This document shows positions 1 through 6,567 of a DNA stretch of 9,919 nt, one piece after another. Position 1 is the first letter of the stretch; every line of letters starts with the position of its first letter. Made by a program: the position numbers and the translations under genes. This DNA is from Ferrithrix thermotolerans DSM 19514 (GTDB taxonomy: Bacteria; Actinomycetota; Acidimicrobiia; Acidimicrobiales; Ilumatobacteraceae). The stretch covers positions 1 through 9,919 of the forward strand of contig CAMCUE010000026.1 of NCBI GenBank assembly GCA_945878705.1, read 5' to 3'. The notes under the pieces are model-generated. The model saw nothing but the letters and a program-made list of their open reading frames with translations, had not been told where the DNA came from and did not search any database.

Positions 1-549
1 CACGCCTTAGACATTGAGCCCGTAAAACTTTTTCAACAAGCAATGCACTTGGCTAGTCGCCATGTGCTTTTAGTTGTCGACAACTCAAGTGCGACGCCAC
101 TGCAAATTGTTAAGCACGCCAATAATAACCACACACATATCGACATTAAATTACGCAAGCACAACTCGAGACACTACAAACCATCCGATATCACTGACGC
201 TCTCTATCGCCAACTACAAAACCTGCGAGACGAAATTTCAGGCAAAAGCCTCGGTTTAGTTTTCAGTGAGACTTCATCGACGATGACCAAAGTTGACAAC
301 CCGAATGCAGTCATCGCATTCGAACATCAGTGGGCCGATGTCGTAAACCAGGCAGCGACTTCGGCCGGCGCTCATGCACTGTTCAATATCTGTGTGTATA
401 AAATTTCAGACTTGAAGTCGATGAAAAATCCAATCGCTACGGCGCGCGAACTTATCGAAGTACACGACGAAGTCTGGTCGTACCAAGATTCACGCCTGAC
501 AATCGGCACCGACAGTGAAAAACAAATCGTTCAGCAACTCACAAAATAA
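1..549 (+). CDS. 5'-truncated protein, putative MEDS/DcmR-like sensory domain
   Basis: The frame is open from base 1, so the gene starts upstream and 182 C-terminal residues are visible. The internal ATG at 43 is not taken as the start, because the preceding residues (HALDIEPVKLFQQA) continue the fold. The layout resembles the MEDS domain (methanogen/methylotroph, DcmR sensory domain): a Rossmann-like strand (HVLLVVDN), then a strand ending in an acidic residue (SLGLVFSE). Next comes a helix with a conserved-looking Glu (AVIAFEHQWADVVN), a Cys-Tyr strand (NICVYKISDL) and a terminal helix ending near a His (ARELIEVHDEVW). MEDS domains are thought to bind ligands or nucleotides and often partner signalling modules. 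The match is by remembered pattern only, and any N-terminal partner domain is out of view. It ends with TAA 28 bases before the acuI-like gene, so the two may be cotranscribed. No function is assigned with confidence. Confidence 0.4.
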   Translation, partial: HALDIEPVKLFQQAMHLASRHVLLVVDNSSATPLQIVKHANNNHTHIDIKLRKHNSRHYKPSDITDALYRQLQNLRDEISGKSLGLVFSETSSTMTKVDNPNAVIAFEHQWADVVNQAATSAGAHALFNICVYKISDLKSMKNPIATARELIEVHDEVWSYQDSRLTIGTDSEKQIVQQLTK

Positions 550-577
550 ACAAATCACACGAAACGAGAACAACAAA

Positions 578-1582
578 ATGAATACACCAAATACATCACG
601 AGCATTTACAGTTGGCAAAACCGAATCAGGCTGGGCGCGCAAAATCGTCGAAATGCCACTAGACAAACTCGGTGACGGCGATGTGCTGATTCAAGTCGAA
701 TTTTCTGGCATCAACTTCAAAGACGGACTCGCCAGCACCGAAGCGGGTCGCATCGCTCGCATTGATCCGCTTATCGGCGGCGTTGATCTCGCCGGCAAAG
801 TCGTCGAATCGTCAAACTCGAACATAAAAATCGGCGCAAGCGTGATCGCCCACGGCTATGACATCGGCGTTGCTCATCACGGCGGGTTTTCGCAATACGC
901 ACGAGTGCAATCAGCGTGGCTTGTGCCAATGCCAAAAGGTCTCGACGCACGCACCGCAATGATGATTGGCACCGCGGGTTACACCGCAGCACTTTCAGTT
1001 GATGCACTTGAAAAAGCTGGCCTCAAACCAGGCACTGGCCCAGTTCTCGTAACTGGCGCCACTGGCGGCGTTGGTTCAGTCGCCGTCGGCATGCTCGCCT
1101 TGCGCGGCTACGAAGTTGTCGCTAGCACTGGCAAACCAGAAACTGCCTAATGGCTTAAACAAATCGGCGCCAGCGAAATAATCGACCGAACAGAAACTTC
1201 GGCTGAGTCAGCAAAACCACTTGACCGCGAGCGCTGGGCAGGCGCGATCGACTGTGTTGGTGGCGCAACACTCGCCTACATTTTGCGTACTTTGAAATAT
1301 GGATGCAGCGTTGCCGCGAGTGGACTCACCGGTGGGACAAATTTGCCAACATCTGTATTGCCATTTATATTGCGCGGCGTAAATTTGCTCGGCATCGACA
1401 GCGTGCAAACGCCGCTTGAGCCGCGCAAGGCGATGTGGTCGCGAATCGCTACAGACTTGAAACCAACTTGGCTTGAAACGCAAAGCGTTGAGATTATTGG
1501 CCTTGACGATCTGGGTGAGCAACTTGACAAAATTCTCGCAGGCAAAATGCGCGGTCGCGTGCTGGTTAATCCGCATTTATAA
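578..1582 (+). pseudogene. acuI: AcuI/YhdH-type NADPH quinone oxidoreductase (acryloyl-CoA reductase family) with in-frame stop
   Basis: Medium-chain dehydrogenase/reductase of the YhdH/AcuI group. AcuI members reduce acryloyl-CoA to propionyl-CoA with NADPH; YhdH members act as zinc-free quinone oxidoreductases. The GroES-like part has the family run GINFKDGLASTEAGRIAR (about residues 46-63) and GGVDLAGKV. HHGGFSQYARV is followed by IGTAGYTA and the NADPH-binding loop VTGATGGVGSVAV. The reading frame breaks at a TAA (1148-1150, codon 191), just after STGKPETA. It resumes in the same frame with WLKQIGASEIIDR, WAGAIDCVGG and PFILRGVNLLGIDSVQTP, ending GRVLVNPHL. The TAA is removed by a single base change (for example from GAA), and the total of 333 codons fits the family (about 325-335). 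The 190-residue upstream fragment lacks most of the nucleotide-binding domain. Downstream, the first ATG is at 1283. The start at 578 gives the usual family N-terminus; its ribosome binding site is weak. It could be a recent nonsense mutation or a base-call error. Choosing AcuI over a general YhdH is tentative. Confidence 0.85.
1148..1150 (+). other. Premature TAA stop within acuI-like gene
   Basis: The TAA stands between GKPETA and WLKQIGASEI, where family members continue without a break (typically an acidic or small residue before a Tyr/Trp-Leu). Both sides are in the same frame, with no insertion or deletion. TAA is also the normal terminator of four genes in this window, so it is not a sense codon here. 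Confidence 0.9.
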
Positions 1583-1614
1583 ATTTAACGATTTATAGAT
1601 TTAACGATTTATCG
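1583..1614 (+). repeat. Two tandem 16-bp AT-rich direct repeats
   Basis: ATTTAACGATTTATAG (1583-1598) is followed at once by ATTTAACGATTTATCG (1599-1614), identical in the first 14 bases. The pair begins on the base after the acuI stop and ends about 20 bases before the putative aldolase -10. Two equally phased copies could be a regulator site upstream of the aldolase promoter or simply a slippage duplication. The sequence does not decide. Confidence 0.7.
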
Positions 1615-1632
1615 CGTCTACCTGAACTGCGT

Positions 1633-1638
1633 TATTAT
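1633..1638 (+). promoter_or_regulatory. Putative -10 element for the aldolase gene
   Basis: TATTAT fits the TANNNT -10 pattern and lies 28 bases before the aldolase start codon, leaving room for a short leader that contains the AAAGGA ribosome binding site (1653-1658). The -35 region, about 1610-1615 (TTATCG), is poor. Identification rests on position and the -10 alone. Confidence 0.35.
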
Positions 1639-1666
1639 TTAGGCAAACGCACAAAGGACAACACGC

Positions 1667-2566
1667 ATGAGCGCAAGCATCAATCCAGAACAACTTCAAC
1701 GAGCAAAATCTAACAAAGGCTTCATCGCCGCACTCGACCAAAGTGGTGGTAGTACACCAAAAGCCCTCAAACTTTATGGCGTCGAAGAAACTGAATACAG
1801 CGGTGACGCCCAAATGTTTGACCTTATTCACGCGATGCGCTCACGCATAATTCAAAGCCCGGTGTTCACAAGCGAGCGCATTCTCGGTGCGATTCTGTTT
1901 GAAATGACGATGAATCGCAAGATCGACGGCAAAGGCACAGCCGAATTTCTCTGGCAGAACAAGCAGATCTTGCCATTTTTGAAAGTCGACAACGGCCTCG
2001 CCGATGAAACAAATGGCGCTCAGATAATGAAGCCGATACCAGAACTTGGCACGCGGCTTGAAAGTGCAAAATCACACGGAGTTTTCGGCACGAAAATGCG
2101 TTCAGTGATCAAATTTGCAAATCAAACCGGTGTCGCCGATGTTGTGCGCCAGCAGTTTGAGATTGGCAAACAGATTATTTCTGCTGGTCTCGTGCCGATT
2201 ATCGAACCAGAAGTTGACATTAATAGTCCTGATAAAAACGCTGCTGAAGTTTTGTTGAAAGCCGAAATAATTAGCCAACTCAACGCTCTAAATAACGACC
2301 AAAACGTAATGCTCAAACTGACATTGCCAAACGAAACTGGTTTTTATGCAGAGTTAGTCCAGCATCCGCGAGTCGTGCGCGTGGTCGCACTCTCTGGTGG
2401 TTACAGCCGCGAAGAGGCCAACAAAAAACTGGCGCAGAATCAGGGTGTAATCGCGAGTTTCTCTCGCGCACTCACAGAAGGGCTTTCAGCCAAGCAATCT
2501 GAGACCCAGTTTAACGGCACTTTAGACACCACGATTCAGGCTATTTACGAGGCATCAAATACCTAA
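1667..2566 (+). CDS. fda: Class I fructose-1,6-bisphosphate aldolase
   Basis: Cytoplasmic glycolytic/gluconeogenic enzyme that cleaves fructose-1,6-bisphosphate to dihydroxyacetone phosphate and glyceraldehyde-3-phosphate through a Lys Schiff base, without metal. The 299 residues match the bacterial class I aldolase of the Staphylococcus Fda type (about 296 residues) along their whole length. Landmarks are GFIAALDQSGGSTPKALK near the N-terminus, PFLKVDNGLA (about 103-112) and VFGTKMRS (139-146). The active-site acidic run PIIEPEVDI is at 177-185. The Schiff-base Lys is K217 in VMLKLTLP. The phosphate-binding region is VALSGGYSREEA (240-251), followed by IASFSRAL. No key residue is missing. 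The ATG is preceded by AAAGGA with 8-base spacing. It is probably transcribed alone, with the next gene having its own promoter. This family is distinct from the zinc-dependent class II enzyme common in actinobacteria. Confidence 0.97.
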   Translation: MSASINPEQLQRAKSNKGFIAALDQSGGSTPKALKLYGVEETEYSGDAQMFDLIHAMRSRIIQSPVFTSERILGAILFEMTMNRKIDGKGTAEFLWQNKQILPFLKVDNGLADETNGAQIMKPIPELGTRLESAKSHGVFGTKMRSVIKFANQTGVADVVRQQFEIGKQIISAGLVPIIEPEVDINSPDKNAAEVLLKAEIISQLNALNNDQNVMLKLTLPNETGFYAELVQHPRVVRVVALSGGYSREEANKKLAQNQGVIASFSRALTEGLSAKQSETQFNGTLDTTIQAIYEASNT

Positions 2567-2634
2567 AACGACTTCGTTAGGTGACAAAACCTATAAAAGC
2601 CATATAAAATAAGGGTCGCCTATCACCCATCTCG

Positions 2635-2640
2635 TATAAT
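2635..2640 (+). promoter_or_regulatory. Consensus -10 element for the HU gene
   Basis: A perfect TATAAT lies 22 bases before the HU start codon, so the leader would be only about 15 bases long. The -35 position (around 2612-2617) is not recognisable. The short leader agrees with the lack of a good Shine-Dalgarno sequence before the ATG. Confidence 0.55.
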
Positions 2641-2662
2641 TTTGTGCGTATCATCGTGGCAT

Positions 2663-3013
2663 ATGAAAAAACGTGACCTCATCCAAGCAGTAGCCATCCA
2701 CGCCGACGTTGACAAAAAAACAGCAACTGCTGTTGTCGAAGGCACAATTGATGTAATCCTGGCAACAGTTGCCAGTGGTGATGTCGTGAACATTTCTGGC
2801 TTCGCAAAGTTCGCCAAGAAATCGCGACCAGCACGCATGGCCCGTAACCCGGCAACTGGCGAGCAAGTGCAAGTTAAGGCAAAGACAGTTGCAAAAATTA
2901 CAGCGCTTAAAGGATTCAAAGACATCGCTCTTGGAGTCGCTTCACCACCAAAGATCATCACAGTGCGCAAGCCTGTTGCTGTTGCACCGAACGCCAGCGC
3001 AAAACGCAGGTAA
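2663..3013 (+). CDS. hup: HU-family DNA-binding protein with short basic C-terminal tail
   Basis: Small nucleoid-associated protein of the HU/IHF family, 116 residues, expected to act as a dimer that bends and compacts DNA. The N-terminal helical dimerisation part is MKKRDLIQAV...GTIDVILATVASGD. It is followed by the family glycine-phenylalanine strand VNISGFAKFAKKSRPARMARNPATG (45-66), where Pro63 in RNPATG is the residue that intercalates into DNA. The closing strand-helix KAKTVAKITALKGFKDIAL ends near residue 90. A 26-residue tail follows, rich in Pro, Val, Ala and Lys/Arg and ending ASAKRR; it is far shorter than the long Lys/Ala repeats of mycobacterial HupB. The ATG at 2663 gives the normal HU start; an in-frame TTG at 2642 would overlap the expected transcription start and is not favoured. 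It faces pilC across a 22-base convergent gap. Confidence 0.93.
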   Translation: MKKRDLIQAVAIHADVDKKTATAVVEGTIDVILATVASGDVVNISGFAKFAKKSRPARMARNPATGEQVQVKAKTVAKITALKGFKDIALGVASPPKIITVRKPVAVAPNASAKRR

Positions 3014-3035
3014 AACTGCAATAGCAGCAAGTTTG

Positions 3036-4253
3036 CTAGCCAACGATTGTTACGAGTTGGAAGATCGGTAGGTACAACGCAATTACCGCTGTACCTACAA
3101 TCACACCGAGACCCAAAATCAAATACGGCTCAATCGCCTTTGCGAAATCTTCGCCGTCGCGCTTGATGTCTTCTTCCGTGTCTTTGGCATATCTGCCTAA
3201 AACCCCTGAGAGATCTCCAGATGCATCTCCGACTGCTGCCAGATCGCGAAACACGAGTGGCAACTCATCAATACTTGAAAACGAGTCAGTAACAGATTCG
3301 CCCTGAGCAATCAAGTTTTGAATTCCAAGAAATGCTTCTTGAAACACGACATTTCCACTTGCCTCACCTGTCATTTCTAAAGAGTCAAGCATCGAAACTT
3401 TTGCCGTGAGAAGTGCGCTCAACGTTGCAGCACTGCGAGTAGTGATTGACCGATGAATAAGCGCACCAAGTCGAGGAATTTTCAAAAATAGATTATCTGT
3501 GATTATCCGACCGGTTGGAATCTTTCGAAGTAGAAACATCAGCACAATCAACAAACCCAAAATAGTGGGAAACGCCCAGGCTTGCCGCGTGAGCGTGATA
3601 CTCAGATTAACTACAAACTGAGTTAATGCAGGCAACGGCGCGTTTAGTTGCGAATACATGTCAACGAAGCGTGGCACCACAAAGAAAACCATCGCCAGCA
3701 AAACCGTAATTGTTGTTGACATCACCGCTAACGGATATTGAACTGCGCGCTTGAGATTTTTGCGCAATCGAATTTGAGCATCGCAAAGATCAATGATGCC
3801 GTTAAATGTTGCAATTAAAGATCCTGTAGCTTCCCCGGCTTTAATCATTGCGGCTGGAACTCTGCCGAGGCGATGCTGTTGTGCAAAGAAAGCGTCACCA
3901 ACTCCCATTCCTGCTTCGAGATCAAGTCGAATTTTTATCATCACTCTGGCTGGACGCTTGCCTGGCCGTTGATCTGCAATAAGTTCGCAAGCCTCTGGAA
4001 GGCGCAAGCCGCTCGTCAACAAACTTGAGAGATTACGGCAGATCCACAACACTTCTTCTAGCGGCAATCTTGGATGTATGAAATCCAAGTCTCTTGAAAA
4101 TAAGTCAAGAAATATTCGTCGCCTAAGTCGCTTTACATAAACTCCGCGCCGATATAACTTTGCCTTTGCGGTTTCACGATCAACAGCAACAATCTGACCC
4201 TTGCGCTTTCGGTCGAGCCGGTCGGAACCCTTGAATAAATACGTGTGAGACAT
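3036..4253 (-). CDS. pilC: Type IV pilus inner-membrane platform protein PilC
   Basis: Polytopic membrane protein of the GspF/PilC family, 405 residues, the platform on which the PilB ATPase acts to insert pilins into the growing fibre. After a basic N-terminal segment (1-60) come two tandem T2SSF domains, about 65-193 and 266-396. Each carries the family glycine-rich motif: MIKAGEATGSL (136-146) and LAAVGDASGDL (338-348). Membrane segments are seen at about 173-194, 227-243 and 377-396, and the end ALYLPIFQL is typical. The start codon lies 20 bases after the pilB stop; an in-frame stop just upstream excludes a longer protein. No clear Shine-Dalgarno sequence precedes it, so translation may depend on coupling to pilB. 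It is the last gene of the operon. The GspF homologue of a type II secretion system is excluded by the pilMNO and pilin context. Confidence 0.96.
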   Translation of the reverse strand: MSHTYLFKGSDRLDRKRKGQIVAVDRETAKAKLYRRGVYVKRLRRRIFLDLFSRDLDFIHPRLPLEEVLWICRNLSSLLTSGLRLPEACELIADQRPGKRPARVMIKIRLDLEAGMGVGDAFFAQQHRLGRVPAAMIKAGEATGSLIATFNGIIDLCDAQIRLRKNLKRAVQYPLAVMSTTITVLLAMVFFVVPRFVDMYSQLNAPLPALTQFVVNLSITLTRQAWAFPTILGLLIVLMFLLRKIPTGRIITDNLFLKIPRLGALIHRSITTRSAATLSALLTAKVSMLDSLEMTGEASGNVVFQEAFLGIQNLIAQGESVTDSFSSIDELPLVFRDLAAVGDASGDLSGVLGRYAKDTEEDIKRDGEDFAKAIEPYLILGLGVIVGTAVIALYLPIFQLVTIVG

Positions 4254-4273
4254 TAATTAAGTGACATTATAAA

Positions 4274-5983
4274 TTAGTTTTCACCAAGAACTCGGGCAAC
4301 CTCTTCAAGCGAGGTCACACCTTGCCGTGCAAGTTGCAACGCATCGTGGCGAATCGGCACCATTCCTGAGTTAATTGCAATCACTTCAATTAATGCCGGG
4401 TCGGCACGAGCGATAATTGCAGACCTGAGTTCGTCAGTAACTTTCATCACTTCTGCGACCACTGCACGACCTTTAAACCCGGTGTCAAAACAGTTTTCGC
4501 AACCGCCAATTCGCGGCCCCCACAATCTTTCTGGTCGCTCGAATGGCCACTGCGCCTCATCGAGTACTGAGCGACGGGGCACATACGGCGTGCGACACTG
4601 ACGACAAAGCCGGCGCAACAATCGCTGATTAATTACTCCTCGGACGGACGCAGAAACCATGAACGGTTCGATGCCAAGATCGATTAGTCGTAACGGTGCA
4701 GTCGCTGCCGATGACGCGTGCAACGACGCCATGACAACTTGCCCAGTAAGTGCCGCACCCATTGCCGTCTTTGCAGTTTCTGTATCTCGAATTTCACCAA
4801 CGAGCAAAACATCGGGGTCGGCACGCAAAACTGCCCGTAACGCGGCACCGAAATCAAAATTCGCCGCGCGATTAACTTGAACTTGCAACATTCCAGAAAG
4901 ACGATATTCAACTGGGTCTTCAACCGTGATTGTCTTTACTAATGGTGTCGTAAGTTTTCGTAACGCGCTATAAAGAGTTGTGGTCTTACCTGACCCAGTC
5001 GGACCGGTTGCCAGAATCACTCCGCCTTGAAGCGAGCACAAATTATCAAATTGCACTCGAACTGCTCGACTGAAGCCAAGTGATGCCAGTCGAGACTGAA
5101 CTCTCGTCTGATCCAGCAAACGAATCACACAAGATTCACCGCCCCAAGCAGATGGAATCGTCACGACTCGCAAGTCAACTGTGTGTCCACCAAATGTTGC
5201 CGATGCGCGACCGTCTTGTGGTGATCGCCTATCGCTAACATCAAGTTGCGACATGATCTTGATGCGGTTTACAAGTATCTGACCGAATTCAATCGGATAA
5301 GTACCAGCCGACTTCAAGATGCCGTCTAGACGAAATCTAATTTCACAACGATTATCGTCAGGCTCAATGTGAATATCAGATGCCCCAGACATAATCGCAC
5401 GCTCAATCAACACATCGGCAAGTTCGGCGACACGCCCCTGTGATGCCAGTTGTTTTTCAGCTTCTTGTAGTTGGCTCGCACGACTTAATGCATCTTCATC
5501 TGCCAACTCATCAACAAGATCAGTATCTTCATGTCGCTCAGCAGCGGCTTGCAGTGCCGGACGATTTGTAACCACGAAGCCGACTTCATAATCTGTGAAT
5601 CGAGCGCGAAGTTCTGTGATCACTTTTGAATCAGTTGGATCTAAAACTGCAATGACCACAGTGTTGTCACGACGACCAACCGCAAATGCACCAAGATCTA
5701 GGGCTTCGTGGGGTGGAATTCGCTCAACTAAGTCTGCCGAAACTAAACCCGGTAACTGAGCTAAATATTCAAAACCTTTTGAAGACCAGATCGCAAGTTC
5801 AAGATCTGTAATCGAAAGACCTGCAGCGATCATCGCTCGCACCGGTCTGATTCCGTTGAGCCAACCTACTTCGGCGGCCGCCTCAAACCTGGGGAGATCG
5901 TCGACGATTGCAGGAACTGCTTTTTTGAGTAGTTCAATAGCTTCTCGGAGTTCGGGCAAAAACTCTTTTGTTGTGGTCGTCAA
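4274..5983 (-). CDS. pilB: Type IV pilus extension ATPase PilB (TTG start)
   Basis: Cytoplasmic hexameric secretion ATPase (GspE/PilB family, 569 residues) that powers pilus extension. An N-terminal T2SSE_N/MshEN-like region (about 1-150) includes the strand pattern LGAFAVGRRDNTVVIAVLDPTD (97-118). A charged linker follows, then the N2 domain with SGASDIHIEP (199-208). The catalytic core shows Walker A GPTGSGKT (327-334), Asp box ITVEDPVEY (352-360), Walker B LLVGEIRD (393-400) and His box ASLHAS (419-424). Cys460, Cys463, Cys495 and Cys498 form the two CxxC pairs of the zinc site typical of PilB/GspE and absent from PilT. The only suitable start is TTG at 5983, within the sequence TTGA shared with the pilO stop; the next in-frame ATG would remove 50 residues. 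That overlap implies translational coupling. The first half of the MshEN region lacks a clear RLGxxL-type motif, so c-di-GMP binding cannot be claimed. Confidence 0.97.
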   Translation of the reverse strand: MTTTTKEFLPELREAIELLKKAVPAIVDDLPRFEAAAEVGWLNGIRPVRAMIAAGLSITDLELAIWSSKGFEYLAQLPGLVSADLVERIPPHEALDLGAFAVGRRDNTVVIAVLDPTDSKVITELRARFTDYEVGFVVTNRPALQAAAERHEDTDLVDELADEDALSRASQLQEAEKQLASQGRVAELADVLIERAIMSGASDIHIEPDDNRCEIRFRLDGILKSAGTYPIEFGQILVNRIKIMSQLDVSDRRSPQDGRASATFGGHTVDLRVVTIPSAWGGESCVIRLLDQTRVQSRLASLGFSRAVRVQFDNLCSLQGGVILATGPTGSGKTTTLYSALRKLTTPLVKTITVEDPVEYRLSGMLQVQVNRAANFDFGAALRAVLRADPDVLLVGEIRDTETAKTAMGAALTGQVVMASLHASSAATAPLRLIDLGIEPFMVSASVRGVINQRLLRRLCRQCRTPYVPRRSVLDEAQWPFERPERLWGPRIGGCENCFDTGFKGRAVVAEVMKVTDELRSAIIARADPALIEVIAINSGMVPIRHDALQLARQGVTSLEEVARVLGEN

Positions 5984-6567
5984 GGCAAAGTAGTTTCCGA
6001 CGCTACAGATATTTGTTGTTCATTAAACCGAATGCCAACTAATTTGAGAGTTGCAACAGATTGATTGCCTGCAAAATCAAACTTGATACTGGCGATACCA
6101 ATTAATGGGCCAGTAATCCGAGCATCTCTGGTTTTGTCAATCAACTGAATTAGCCGAGGAACATCACCAGTAACTTCAACCACTGCCGTAACCACTGTAA
6201 AAAGTTCTGTCAATGAATCTGGATCTATATTCAAAGCAGTAAGCGCTGCTTCTACAGTCATCGTTTCGGCAGGTGAGTTGACTTCAACAACACCAACAGT
6301 CAAAATTTCGGCTTCTCTGCGAATCGCACCAACCAAGTCTGCGCTCGTCAGAGTTGACGGTGTAAGCAGGCTCAGATTTGGGTTGTCGACGAGATTTATA
6401 TTGGCCGACTTAGCGCGAATCGCGGCTGCCTCGAGAAATACTTGATCTGCGGTTTCTCTAAGCCGATCAACATGGTCACGGCGATTGCTAATTAATCCGA
6501 AAACGCCTGCAAAAATTAAGGCGACTACAACTGCGCCAATACTTAAATAAATACTTCGGCGGCTCAT
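5980..6567 (-). CDS. pilO: PilO-like type IV pilus alignment protein
   Basis: A 195-residue bitopic protein with a short basic N-terminus (MSRR), one membrane helix (about 6-27) and a helical stretch (30-53). An extracytoplasmic domain follows with the PilO pattern VVTAVVEVTGDVPRLIQLIDKTRDARITGPLIGIASIKF (about 125-163), equivalent to the family's strand, Gly, 'RL-x-LI-x-L' helix and 'RI' turn. PilO pairs with PilN to form the membrane collar linking cytoplasmic PilM and PilB to the outside; here it would pair with the PilN half of the adjacent fusion. Sequence similarity in this family is low, so the call depends on architecture and position between pilMN and pilB. ATG overlaps the pilMN stop in ATGA, and its own stop overlaps the pilB start in TTGA. 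Confidence 0.82.
   Translation of the reverse strand: MSRRSIYLSIGAVVVALIFAGVFGLISNRRDHVDRLRETADQVFLEAAAIRAKSANINLVDNPNLSLLTPSTLTSADLVGAIRREAEILTVGVVEVNSPAETMTVEAALTALNIDPDSLTELFTVVTAVVEVTGDVPRLIQLIDKTRDARITGPLIGIASIKFDFAGNQSVATLKLVGIRFNEQQISVASETTLP

Noticed and set aside
1148..1150. TAA read as a sense codon (code reassignment or programmed readthrough)
   Set aside because: TAA ends four other frames properly at 549, 1582, 2566 and 3013, and UAA is the least leaky stop. No recoding signal is visible after it.
1208..1576. Minus-strand open frame over the 3' half of the acuI-like gene
   Set aside because: The plus strand carries well-conserved reductase sequence throughout, so this frame is a shadow.
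2561..2582. Possible terminator overlapping the aldolase stop (ACCTAA/TTAGGT stem)
   Set aside because: The stem is 6 bp and AT-rich, with a bulge or a long loop and no T-run afterwards, so it is too weak to support.
3022..3038. Possible bidirectional terminator between the HU and pilC genes (TAGCA/TGCTA)
   Set aside because: Only 5 bp with a 7-base loop, no T-run on either strand, and it overlaps the pilC stop codon.
4274..5983. PilB and PilC as GspE/GspF of a type II secretion system
   Set aside because: The operon contains pilMN and a pilO-like gene next to a prepilin, with no gspC, gspD or pseudopilin set.
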